From assembly GCF_013343715.1 (NCBI RefSeq), contig NZ_JABUNR010000019.1, positions 1 through 64,000 on the forward strand: a DNA stretch of 64,000 nt. The letters are read 5' to 3'. The notes under the pieces were generated by a model, which was not told the origin of the DNA, searched no databases, and worked only from the letters and a program-made list of their open reading frames with translations. This document shows positions 36,186 through 44,422 of the stretch, in pieces (the stretch's first letter is position 1; each line of letters begins with the position of its first letter). Made by a program: the position numbers and the translations under genes. Origin of the DNA: Mesobacillus harenae. GTDB lineage: Bacteria > Bacillota > Bacilli > Bacillales > Cytobacillaceae.

Positions 36186-36238
36186 TTAATTGTTTGATTC
36201 AGAAAACTAATTCAACCGAAATTTCGGAGGTGTTTTTT

Positions 36239-37531
36239 ATGTCATCAGTAGTCGTAGTAGGTACACAATGGGGAGATGAAGGCAAAGGTAAGATTACCGA
36301 CTTTCTCTCTGAAAATGCAGAAGTAATTGCCCGTTACCAGGGTGGAAACAATGCTGGGCATACGATTAAATTTAACGGAGAAACGTATAAGCTTCATTTA
36401 ATTCCATCAGGAATCTTCTATAGTGATAAAAAGTGTGTAATCGGAAATGGTATGGTTGTTGATCCAAAAGCGCTAGTAAAGGAACTCGCTTATCTTCACG
36501 AACGAGGGATTTCTACTGACAATCTCCGCATCAGCAACAGAGCCCATGTTATTTTACCTTATCATTTAAAACTTGATGAGGTAGAGGAAGCAAGCAAAGG
36601 TGCTAATAAAATTGGTACAACGAAAAAGGGAATCGGCCCTGCCTATATGGATAAGGCTGCCCGAATCGGTATTCGTATTGCGGATCTTTTAGACCGAGAG
36701 ATTTTTGAAGAAAAATTAGACCGTAATTTAAAAGAAAAAAACCGGTTACTTGAACGGATTTATGAAACTGAAGGTTTTAAAATTGAAGATATTCTAGATG
36801 AATATTACGATTATGGTCAGCAAATCATGCATTATGTATGTGACACATCGGTTGTCTTGAATGATGCTCTCGATGATGGGCGCCGTGTTTTATTTGAAGG
36901 TGCACAAGGAGTCATGCTTGATATCGACCAAGGTACATATCCATTTGTTACATCCTCGAACCCTGTTGCTGGCGGAGTGACTATTGGTTCAGGAGTCGGT
37001 CCAACTAAAATTAAACATGTTGTTGGCGTATCCAAGGCCTATACGACTAGGGTAGGAGACGGGCCATTTCCAACAGAGCTTGATAACGAGATTGGCAGTA
37101 TGATACGTGAGGTTGGCCGCGAGTATGGAACAACTACAGGGCGTCCGCGCAGAGTTGGCTGGTTTGACAGTGTTGTTGTTCGCCATGCCCGCAGGGTCAG
37201 TGGAATCACGGATTTATCTCTAAATTCTATTGATGTTCTTACTGGAATTGAAAAACTTAAGATTTGTGTGGCTTATAAGTATAAAGGGGAAGTTATCTCA
37301 GAATTCCCTGCCAGCCTTAAAATGCTGGCAGAATGTGAACCTGTATATGAAGAACTATCAGGTTGGACTGAGGATATCACAGGCTGCAAATCCCTTAATG
37401 AACTTCCAGCTAATGCTAGGCACTATCTTGAAAGAATTTCACAGTTAACTGGAATTCCGCTTTCGATCTTTTCGGTGGGTCCAGACCGCTCTCAGACGAA
37501 TGTGGTTTTAAGTCCATGGAGACAGCACTAA
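36239..37531 (+). CDS. purA: adenylosuccinate synthetase
   Basis: PurA joins IMP and aspartate using GTP, the first committed step to AMP. The 430 residues begin MSSVVVVGTQWGDEGKGK with the GTP loop at 12-18, and carry GGNNAGHTI, GTTKKGIGPAYMDKAAR and the C-terminal GPDRSQTN. GGAGG precedes the ATG at 36239; an upstream in-frame extension starts before the promoter leader and is rejected. It is monocistronic, as in B. subtilis. Confidence 0.98.
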   Translation: MSSVVVVGTQWGDEGKGKITDFLSENAEVIARYQGGNNAGHTIKFNGETYKLHLIPSGIFYSDKKCVIGNGMVVDPKALVKELAYLHERGISTDNLRISNRAHVILPYHLKLDEVEEASKGANKIGTTKKGIGPAYMDKAARIGIRIADLLDREIFEEKLDRNLKEKNRLLERIYETEGFKIEDILDEYYDYGQQIMHYVCDTSVVLNDALDDGRRVLFEGAQGVMLDIDQGTYPFVTSSNPVAGGVTIGSGVGPTKIKHVVGVSKAYTTRVGDGPFPTELDNEIGSMIREVGREYGTTTGRPRRVGWFDSVVVRHARRVSGITDLSLNSIDVLTGIEKLKICVAYKYKGEVISEFPASLKMLAECEPVYEELSGWTEDITGCKSLNELPANARHYLERISQLTGIPLSIFSVGPDRSQTNVVLSPWRQH

Positions 37532-37540
37532 AAACGATGG

Positions 37541-37570
37541 AAAGCCTCCCTTTTTCAGGGAGGCTTTTTA
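37541..37570 (+). terminator. purA terminator
   Basis: AAAGCCTCCCT and AGGGAGGCTTT pair across TTTTC, then TTATT. Confidence 0.92.
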
Positions 37571-37815
37571 TTATGCCAGACTGAAATAGGGCTAATGGTA
37601 ACACTAATTCTTAACGGTTTAAGCCAAAGCTTAACTTTTAATTAGTTGTGGGGTATTTTAAGCGATTCCATTGTGATGTCACCAGTATGATGCAATAACT
37701 AAATTTTGTGATGCATAACAGCAAATAAATGTTGCAATAATGGTTGAATACAATGCATAAAAGCAATAGAATGACGCAATTATAGTTAAATCCGTTCCTT
37801 AATCCTCCTTATATA

Positions 37816-37879
37816 CTAAACGGGGTATCGGAAAGGGTTGTAAAATAGGATAATATTTTTGGAAGATACCCTAGTTTAG
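37816..37879. repeat. long-range hairpin upstream of the tRNA cluster
   Basis: CTAAACGGGGTATC (37816-37829) pairs with GATACCCTAGTTTAG (37865-37879), 13 pairs with a small bulge, around a 35-base AT-rich loop. No T-run follows, so it is not a simple terminator. Confidence 0.6.
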
Positions 37880-38021
37880 CTTCTGGATCTTTTAGGGCCC
37901 AGCAGATCTGAAATAAAGCACCTAAATTAGCCCAATTAGTCCTCTAATTAAGAGGAAACTCGAGGACTATAGTGGAATATTAATTGGTTTATTAAAGAAA
38001 TAAAACTTTTCTCGAAAAATG

Positions 38022-38051
38022 TTGGACAAGGTTATAATCCTATGATATTAT
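38022..38051 (+). promoter_or_regulatory. candidate tRNA operon promoter
   Basis: TTGGAC (38022-38027) and TATTAT (38046-38051) with an 18-base spacer. It lies before the truncated tRNA-Lys copy and about 180 bases before the intact one. Confidence 0.5.
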
Positions 38052-38073
38052 AAAAAACGTCGTTAAATTAGAA

Positions 38074-38101
38074 ACGAGCCATTAGCTCAGTTGGTAGAGC
38101 A
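38074..38101 (+). pseudogene. duplicated 5' end of tRNA-Lys
   Basis: This 28-base sequence is identical to 38232-38259, which is two bases of flank plus the acceptor 5' strand and D-arm of the intact tRNA-Lys. After it the sequence diverges and no matching 3' acceptor strand, anticodon or T-arm follows, so it cannot make a tRNA. Confidence 0.9.
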
Positions 38102-38231
38102 ACGAGCAAAGCTTCAATGAGTAGCTGCGAGTTGTACCGATCGATCCACAGCCTGAATAAGCTTACTGAGATCGGGACATCGAAGATTCTAAATCTCAAT
38201 TGGATGATTTATTTAGGAAGCATTATATTGT
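38102..38231 (+). other. 130-base insert between tRNA-Lys copies
   Basis: The sequence starts ACGAGCAAAGCTTCAATGAG and is unlike its neighbours; I recognise no gene in it. Together with the direct repeats it looks like an integration, excision or duplication scar. Confidence 0.5.
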
Positions 38232-38233
38232 AC

Positions 38234-38309
38234 GAGCCATTAGCTCAGTTGGTAGAGCATCTGACTTTTAATCAGAGGGTCGAAGGTTCGAATCCTTCAT
38301 GGCTCACCA
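38234..38309 (+). tRNA. tRNA-Lys (UUU)
   Basis: Complete cloverleaf: acceptor GAGCCAT/ATGGCTC, D-arm AGCTCAGTTGGTAGAGC, anticodon loop CTTTTAA giving UUU, T-loop GGTTCGAATCC, and an encoded CCA (38307-38309). Confidence 0.97.
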
Positions 38310-38320
38310 CTTAATTTTAC

Positions 38321-38392
38321 GGCCCCTTGGTCAAGCGGTTAAGACACCGCCCTTTCACGGCGGTAACACGGGTTCGAATCCCGTAGGGGTCA
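38321..38392 (+). tRNA. tRNA-Glu (UUC)
   Basis: Acceptor GGCCCCT/AGGGGTC, anticodon stem CCGCC/GGCGG with UUC in the loop, and T-arm GGGTTCGAATCCC. The 3' end continues ATT, so CCA is not encoded and must be added. Confidence 0.96.
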
Positions 38393-38436
38393 TTACTTAT
38401 TTACATAATTTTAATCAAATAGGCTATATATATTAT

Positions 38437-38509
38437 GGCTCAGTAGCTCAGTCGGTAGAGCAAAGGACTGAAAATCCTTGTGTCGGCGGTTCGATTCCGT
38501 CCTGAGCCA
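38437..38509 (+). tRNA. tRNA-Phe (GAA)
   Basis: Acceptor GGCTCAG/CTGAGCC, anticodon stem AGGA/TCCT with GAA, T-loop GGTTCGATTCC. CCA is not encoded (ACTC follows). Last gene of the cluster. Confidence 0.96.
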
Positions 38510-38512
38510 CTC

Positions 38513-38551
38513 AAAAAAGGGAGTATGTCCACACGACATACTCCCTTTTTG
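38513..38551 (+). terminator. tRNA operon terminator
   Basis: AAAAAGGGAGTATGTC and GACATACTCCCTTTTT form a 16-bp stem around CACAC. Confidence 0.93.
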
Positions 38552-38566
38552 TTACAATTCTGTAAC
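38550..38566 (+). promoter_or_regulatory. WalR-box match
   Basis: TGTTAC-AATTC-TGTAAC fits the WalR consensus TGTWAH-N5-TGTWAH exactly. It is 337 bases before the M23 peptidase start, which is far for an activator site, so function is uncertain. Confidence 0.4.
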
Positions 38567-38902
38567 ATTAAGCACTTTTTATCTATAAACCATATGCCAA
38601 TATTGAAATTTAGTCATTTCCTTGTCGAACTCGTCCTAAAGACCTAGAAAAACCTTGGCCTAAAAAGGTTTTGTCTTAAAAATATCCAATAATGTTGGAT
38701 GGTTTTAACAGTTAGTTCTGGCAATTAACTTACAAATTTCGTAATAAAATGACAGTAATTATACAGTTTTGTTACATAACAACGTCTATTAATCTTTTTA
38801 AAATAAAATATGGTAAAGTATAGAAGTGATATTTAAGTTGCTTGCTAAGTAACTAACTATAGCTAGTAAATGCGCTAGCTTTTCGTATGTAGGAGGAAAC
38901 CC

Positions 38903-40378
38903 ATGGAGATCACCAAAAAGAAGCTATCCCAAATTGCCGGAAAAACATCTGGTTATATATCCCCGGCGATTAAGAAAGCTGTTGTCTCTGCTGTAGCTTT
39001 TTCTGCACTGGCATTTGGAGCCGGTAATTCAGTAAGCGCAGCTGGATCTGACTTAACAACGGTTTATTATGTATATGCAAATGACACTTTCATTGGAACA
39101 GTATCTGATAAAAACGTTATCGAGAAATTAGTTGCAGATAAGATTATTGAGGCAGAAAAACACTTTGAAGGCATTGAACTAACCTTAAACAAAGAAATTA
39201 CATACATTCCAGAGCAGGTTTTTAAATCTTCTTCACCCGCAGAAAACGGGGAAGCAGTGGGTCACTTCCAAGATGAGATAGGCGTGCAGGCAGAAGCTGC
39301 AGCCGTTTCTATTGATGGAAACCCAGTAGCATACGTACAAAGTGCCGAAGCCGCAGAAGATGTCTTAAAGTCATTAAAGCTTCAGTATATTAGTGAAGAT
39401 GAATTGAAAGAAGCCGAAAACTTAAAGCAGGTTTCTAAAGACTCTTTACCACCATTAGAAAAAAATGAAACTCGTATTTTGGACGTTAAATTTTCAAAAG
39501 AAGTTTCAGTTTCAGCTGAAAAAGTTGATCCTGCGAAAATTTTAACCAAAGATGATACGTTAAAGCTATTGAAAAATGGGACATTAGAAGAGCAAAAGTA
39601 CACGGTTAAAGAGGGAGATGTTCTCGGAGGAATTGCGAACTCCCATGGTTTAACTCTTAAAGAAATGCTCTCTCTAAACCCAGGTACGAAAGAGGACACA
39701 GTTCTTAAAATTGGCGAGCAAGTTAAAGTCACTGTGTTAAAGCCTTTAATAGAATTAACAGTAGAGAAGGAGACGTACCGAGTAGAAACGGTTCCTTATA
39801 AGCGAGAGGTAGAGAATGACTCTTCAATGCCAAAAGGTGATTCAAAGGTTAAACAAGAGGGCAAGGAAGGATCAAATGGGGTTTCCTACGCGATTACGGA
39901 AGTAAATGGACAGACAGTTAAAAGGGAGACGGTGAAAACTGAGGTACTTGAAGAGCCAGTAACAGAAATCACTGTTAAAGGCACGAAAGTCATTCCCTCC
40001 AGAGGAGACGGCACGTTTGCCTGGCCTGCTTCAGGCGGTTATATTTCGAGCCAGCAAGGATATCGATGGGGCAAGCTTCATAAAGGAATCGATATAGCTA
40101 GGCCTAGTAACTATAATATAAGCGCTGCGGATAACGGTGTTGTTGTTTATGCAGGCTATGACGGCGGTTATGGAAATAAGATTATCATAGATCACCAGAA
40201 TGGCTACAAGACGATATACGCCCACTTGGCTTCAATGTCAGTCGGTTCAGGCCAAACGGTTGCAAGAGGATCTAAGATCGGAGTAATGGGGGCTACAGGA
40301 GATTCAACCGGTATCCATCTTCACTTTGAAGTATTTAAAAATGGGAAGCTGGTTAATCCAGTAACAGTTCTTCGTTAA
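38903..40378 (+). CDS. M23 peptidoglycan endopeptidase with LysM and G5 domains
   Basis: A 491-residue secreted wall hydrolase. A signal sequence (about 24-47, ending SVSAAG) is followed by an uncharacterised region, LysM (about 236-280, YTVKEGDVLGGIANSHGLTLKEML), a G5 domain (about 285-365) and a C-terminal lysostaphin-type M23 domain with zinc ligands His393 and Asp397 (LHKGIDIA) and His474 (HLHFEV). It would cleave peptide cross-bridges. AGGAGG precedes the ATG. It sits immediately before walR, the regulator of such hydrolases, so WalRK control is a reasonable inference. Confidence 0.93.
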   Translation: MEITKKKLSQIAGKTSGYISPAIKKAVVSAVAFSALAFGAGNSVSAAGSDLTTVYYVYANDTFIGTVSDKNVIEKLVADKIIEAEKHFEGIELTLNKEITYIPEQVFKSSSPAENGEAVGHFQDEIGVQAEAAAVSIDGNPVAYVQSAEAAEDVLKSLKLQYISEDELKEAENLKQVSKDSLPPLEKNETRILDVKFSKEVSVSAEKVDPAKILTKDDTLKLLKNGTLEEQKYTVKEGDVLGGIANSHGLTLKEMLSLNPGTKEDTVLKIGEQVKVTVLKPLIELTVEKETYRVETVPYKREVENDSSMPKGDSKVKQEGKEGSNGVSYAITEVNGQTVKRETVKTEVLEEPVTEITVKGTKVIPSRGDGTFAWPASGGYISSQQGYRWGKLHKGIDIARPSNYNISAADNGVVVYAGYDGGYGNKIIIDHQNGYKTIYAHLASMSVGSGQTVARGSKIGVMGATGDSTGIHLHFEVFKNGKLVNPVTVLR

Positions 40379-40388
40379 ACGTCTACTT

Positions 40389-40418
40389 AAAAGTCTCTAG
40401 ATTTCTAGAGGCTTTTTT
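40389..40418 (+). terminator. M23 peptidase terminator
   Basis: AAGTCTCTAGA and TCTAGAGGCTT pair across two bases, then TTTT; it insulates the peptidase from walR. Confidence 0.8.
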
Positions 40419-40568
40419 AAATGGAATCCGCCATAGAGGTAAACGTTGGGAAGTATATTAGATGAATTCAGTTTTCACTCGTGATAGAGTAAAATAGATA
40501 GTATAAGAGTTAGACTTCACAGTGTTGATCATAGATATAAAAATTTGTCTTTCAAAGGAGTAACATTC

Positions 40569-41279
40569 ATGGATAAAAAGATTCTTGTGGTTGACGATGA
40601 AAAGCCGATTGCAGATATATTGCAATTTAATTTAAAAAAAGAAGGTTATGACGTGTATTGTGCATATGATGGCAATCAGGCGGTCCAGATGGTTGATGAG
40701 ATCCAGCCTGATCTAATCCTGCTTGATATCATGCTGCCACAGCGCGATGGCATGGAAGTGTGCCGGGAAGTCCGGAAAAAGTATGAAATGCCGATTATCA
40801 TGCTTACTGCTAAAGATTCTGAAATAGACAAGGTTTTAGGGCTAGAACTTGGGGCCGATGACTACGTAACAAAGCCTTTTAGCACTAGGGAGCTAATAGC
40901 GCGGGTAAAGGCAAACCTCCGCCGTCAGCAGCAAATTGGCAGCAAGTCTGATGAGGAAGAGGTTTCTAACGATATCTCAATTGGATCGCTGACGATTCAC
41001 CCAGACGCCTATGTTGTATCAAAGCGAGGCCAAACGATTGAGTTAACTCATCGTGAATTTGAACTTTTACATTATCTTGGAAAGCACATTGGACAAGTTA
41101 TGACCCGTGAACATTTGCTGCAAACAGTATGGGGCTACGACTATTATGGAGATGTCCGAACTGTTGATGTTACAGTTAGGCGCTTGAGAGAAAAAATTGA
41201 GGATAATCCAAGTCACCCTTCTTGGATTGTAACCCGTCGCGGTGTCGGTTATTATCTAAGAAATTCAGAGCAGGAGTAA
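40569..41279 (+). CDS. walR: response regulator WalR (YycF)
   Basis: The essential regulator of wall metabolism. The 236 residues have a receiver domain with phospho-acceptor Asp53 (LILLDIMLP) and an OmpR-type winged helix (REHLLQTVWGYDYYGDVRTVDVTVRRLREKIE). The ATG at 40569 lies behind AAAGGAG; an earlier in-frame start is rejected. It begins the walRKHIJ operon, with walK 9 bases downstream. Confidence 0.98.
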   Translation: MDKKILVVDDEKPIADILQFNLKKEGYDVYCAYDGNQAVQMVDEIQPDLILLDIMLPQRDGMEVCREVRKKYEMPIIMLTAKDSEIDKVLGLELGADDYVTKPFSTRELIARVKANLRRQQQIGSKSDEEEVSNDISIGSLTIHPDAYVVSKRGQTIELTHREFELLHYLGKHIGQVMTREHLLQTVWGYDYYGDVRTVDVTVRRLREKIEDNPSHPSWIVTRRGVGYYLRNSEQE

Positions 41280-41288
41280 TATAGCCGA

Positions 41289-43112
41289 ATGAAAAGAGTA
41301 GGATTCTTTCGGTCGATTCACCATAAATTTGTCATTATCTATGTTCTGCTCATTCTAATTGCTATGCAAATTATCGGTGTTTATTTTGTCAGAGAGCTGG
41401 AAGATACGCTTCTGCAAAACTTTCAGCATTCACTTAAGGAAAGGGTCAATCTGCTCACATATGATATTGAAGAGGAAATGGTTAAGGAACGCGGTAAGGA
41501 TGATCCTACATTAGAGGAAGACATCCGAAAAACGCTGCGGGATCATAACGCATCAGACATATCGGAAATTCGGGTAATTGACGCGGGAAGCTTCAGAATC
41601 ATTGGGACCTCAGCTTCTAACCAGGGAATCGTAGGACAAAGGACAACTGAATTAAAAATTAAGCGCTCCATTGTGCTGGAAAAAGAAGAAGGTATTATTC
41701 AGGTAGATACGAAGACTGGCAAAAGAGTCTGGGTCCAATCAACTCCAATTCTATCAAATGGTGAAGTGGTTGGTGCAGTCCACCTTGTTGCTAAAATAGA
41801 AAACGTATTTGCCCAAATGAGGGATATCAATAAGATTCTTGCAACAGGTACTGCGATTGCATTAATTTTCACCGCTATTCTTGGCGTTTTGCTTGCACAG
41901 ACCATCACAAGACCAATTGTTGATATGAGAAAACAAGCTTTAGCAATGACACGCGGGAATTTTTCCAGAAAAGTTAAAGTGTATGGCGAAGATGAAATTG
42001 GACAGCTTGCCATCACATTTAACAACTTGACGAAAAAATTGCAGGAAGCCCAGGCTACAACTGAAGGTGAAAAGAGGAAGCTCTCATCTGTCCTTTCTTA
42101 CATGACCGACGGAGTGTTAGCCACTGACCGGAAGGGGCGGGTAATCCTTATCAATGACCCCGCTGCTGAAATGCTGAATGTTTCACGTGAAACAGTATTA
42201 TCTCAGCCAATTGTATCTGTCATTGGCCTCGAAGAAGAGTACACTTTTGAAGATCTCTTACAGGAACAGGAATCCGTTATTTTAGACTATAGTACTAAAA
42301 ATAAACCCTATATTTTAAGAGCCAATTTCTCTGTTATTCAAAAAGAGACTGGGTTTGTAAATGGGGTGATTGCTGTTCTGCATGATATTACCGAACAAGA
42401 GAAAATTGACATGGAAAGACGTGAGTTTGTTGCTAATGTTTCACATGAGCTGCGGACTCCGCTAACCACCATGAGAAGCTATCTGGAAGCCCTGGCTGAG
42501 GGAGCCTGGAGAGATGAAGAAATTGCACCAAATTTCCTTCATACTACTCAGACAGAAACAGAGCGAATGATTCGGCTTGTCAATGACTTGCTTCAGTTAT
42601 CAAAAATGGACAGCAGGGATTATTCACTTAAAAAAGAATGGGTTAACTTCCCAGTCTTTTTCAACCGAATTATAGACCGCTTTGAACTTTCAAAGGAACA
42701 AAATGTTATTTTTCAGCGAAAGCTGCCTGAGCAGACGATTTTTGTAGAGATTGATGAAGATAAGCTGACTCAGGTCTTATATAATATTATTTCAAATGCA
42801 ATGAAATATTCTCCTGAAGGCGGTCAAATTACTTTTTCCGTTGAAGAACAGGAAGAACGGATTATCGTCAGCGTCTCAGACGAAGGTGTCGGAATTCCGA
42901 AGGATAATCTGGAAAAGGTTTTTGACAGGTTTTATCGAGTTGATAAAGCACGGACCCGAAAGCTAGGAGGCACTGGCCTTGGACTTGCCATAGCCAAAGA
43001 GATGGTTAACGCCCACGGGGGTCAAATATGGGCGGAAAGTGTGGAAGGAAAAGGAACGGTTATCTCGTTTAGTCTTCCGTATGTCCGTTCTGAAGAGGAT
43101 GATTGGTCATGA
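41289..43112 (+). CDS. walK: sensor histidine kinase WalK (YycG)
   Basis: The essential kinase partner of WalR, located at division sites. The 607 residues have membrane segments at about 12-32 and 184-204 around an extracellular Cache-like domain, then HAMP, PAS (about 260-370), HisKA with phospho-acceptor His386 (FVANVSHELRTPL) and the HATPase domain (NAMKYSPEGG, DEGVGIPKDN, GGTGLGLAIAKEM). A perfect parS site is embedded in the HAMP-PAS linker codons. The stop overlaps walH as ATGA. Confidence 0.98.
   Translation: MKRVGFFRSIHHKFVIIYVLLILIAMQIIGVYFVRELEDTLLQNFQHSLKERVNLLTYDIEEEMVKERGKDDPTLEEDIRKTLRDHNASDISEIRVIDAGSFRIIGTSASNQGIVGQRTTELKIKRSIVLEKEEGIIQVDTKTGKRVWVQSTPILSNGEVVGAVHLVAKIENVFAQMRDINKILATGTAIALIFTAILGVLLAQTITRPIVDMRKQALAMTRGNFSRKVKVYGEDEIGQLAITFNNLTKKLQEAQATTEGEKRKLSSVLSYMTDGVLATDRKGRVILINDPAAEMLNVSRETVLSQPIVSVIGLEEEYTFEDLLQEQESVILDYSTKNKPYILRANFSVIQKETGFVNGVIAVLHDITEQEKIDMERREFVANVSHELRTPLTTMRSYLEALAEGAWRDEEIAPNFLHTTQTETERMIRLVNDLLQLSKMDSRDYSLKKEWVNFPVFFNRIIDRFELSKEQNVIFQRKLPEQTIFVEIDEDKLTQVLYNIISNAMKYSPEGGQITFSVEEQEERIIVSVSDEGVGIPKDNLEKVFDRFYRVDKARTRKLGGTGLGLAIAKEMVNAHGGQIWAESVEGKGTVISFSLPYVRSEEDDWS
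42179..42194. other. parS site inside walK
   Basis: TGTTTCACGTGAAACA, a perfect 16-bp palindrome, encodes part of LNVSRET. B. subtilis also has a parS in walK (yycG). Confidence 0.93.
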
Positions 43113-44422
43113 CATATGAAGGTATAAAAAGCATCATTTTAACATTTCTAATTGTCTTGAGCGGAACACTCACATGGGCTATTTGGACCTATCAGCCCAA
43201 TTATGAATCTATACAAAAAAACAATGTCGTTAATCCTGTTGCTCTAAGTGAAGCAAGAGAATTAAAGAAAATCGTAAAACCTGATCAGGTTGTTTTCCAT
43301 ATTGATGACCAGCATTTCGGCACGGTTGACAGTACCTATATTGATAAGCTTATAACTTCCATGGGGAAATGGAATTTATACGATATTAAAAATAACAACC
43401 GACGGAATGAAGGAAATGGAGAAATGCTTAACGGGAACGGAAAAGTGGAAATTATATTTCCGGATGAAGTGCCGGTAACCCTTTATAACAAGGTGTTAAA
43501 TTTTGAAGAGACAGATATCCCCCGATTTTCCTTTGATCGCATTATTATTAATGCACAATCTGAAGAAAATCAGGAGGGAACAATATACTTTGCCTCTAGT
43601 AATAGCGAGCAGATTTATATCAGCAGTTTTAGCCCTCAACATCTTAATGATTTTATTAATCAATTTTATAAGCAGGCAAATAAACTAAATCTCTATTTCC
43701 CTTATGAGACGGCTAATAAGGCTAAATATTTGCCAGTACAAGAAACCGAAATGGTTAGGTATAGATACTACCCTAACCCGCTGGATTCTGATAAATTCAA
43801 AGATGCACTATTTAATGATCCTAGTTTTGTGCAAAGAAGTCCTGTTGAGGATGGCGAAGAATTTACAGATGATACAAGCAGAATGGCCGTTAATTACGGA
43901 ACCAATATGATTTATTATATTAACCCGACTAACGAGAGTGAAGTGACTATCGGGACTAATGATATTTTAAAAAAGAGTATTGATTTTGTTGACGGTCATA
44001 GCGGCTGGACGGATGCTTATCGCTATTCTTATAAGGATGATTTAAACAGGCAGGTAATTTTCAGGCTATATAGCAGTGATGGCTATCCAATTTTTAATCC
44101 ATTTGGAATGTCAGAAATTTATCAAATGTGGAGTCAAAATGAGATCAATCAATATATCCGGCCACGGTTTAATCTTGAACTGCCGCTGCAGCCGGATATG
44201 AATACAGTAACTGTTCCGTCAGGACAAACAGCACTTGATTTTATCCAGGCCAGTCCCAATTTTAATCCTGATCTCTTTGAGGATATAACCTTGGGCTATA
44301 ACATGATATCAGATCCTAAAGATTCGTCGCTCATTTTATTGGAGCCTGCCTGGTTTTATCTTTACCAAAACAACTGGCAGCAAATAACGTTTGAGGGAGG
44401 GATAAATAATGGATTGGAGTAG
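43109..44422 (+). CDS. walH: WalRK accessory membrane protein WalH (YycH)
   Basis: A 437-residue protein with one N-terminal membrane segment (about 7-25) and a large extracellular part. YycH and YycI bind WalK in the membrane and restrain it in B. subtilis. Identification rests on operon position, topology and length. The ATG at 43109 overlaps the walK stop; a TTG two codons earlier is possible. It overlaps walI by 14 bases. Confidence 0.92.
   Translation: MTYEGIKSIILTFLIVLSGTLTWAIWTYQPNYESIQKNNVVNPVALSEARELKKIVKPDQVVFHIDDQHFGTVDSTYIDKLITSMGKWNLYDIKNNNRRNEGNGEMLNGNGKVEIIFPDEVPVTLYNKVLNFEETDIPRFSFDRIIINAQSEENQEGTIYFASSNSEQIYISSFSPQHLNDFINQFYKQANKLNLYFPYETANKAKYLPVQETEMVRYRYYPNPLDSDKFKDALFNDPSFVQRSPVEDGEEFTDDTSRMAVNYGTNMIYYINPTNESEVTIGTNDILKKSIDFVDGHSGWTDAYRYSYKDDLNRQVIFRLYSSDGYPIFNPFGMSEIYQMWSQNEINQYIRPRFNLELPLQPDMNTVTVPSGQTALDFIQASPNFNPDLFEDITLGYNMISDPKDSSLILLEPAWFYLYQNNWQQITFEGGINNGLE

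Larger units (their letters stand above)
37532..38073 (+). other. purA-tRNA spacer
   Basis: About 540 bases without a gene. It holds the purA terminator, several loose direct repeats of the type TGATGCAATAA (37690-37800), a 64-base long-range hairpin (37816-37879), a pair of mutually exclusive stems (37938-37968) and the tRNA promoter. Confidence 0.7.
38510..38902 (+). other. tRNA-M23 peptidase spacer
   Basis: A 393-base gap with the tRNA terminator, a perfect WalR-type box right behind it, and an AT-rich promoter zone before the peptidase gene (TAAAGT at about 38814 is a candidate -10). No gene. Confidence 0.65.

Noticed and set aside
38102..38231. Group I intron or second tRNA in the tRNA-Lys duplication
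   Set aside because: Too short for an intron; no second acceptor strand, anticodon arm or T-arm is present.
38117..38505. Short frames running through the tRNA genes
   Set aside because: They translate tRNA sequence; the tRNA cloverleaves explain the region.
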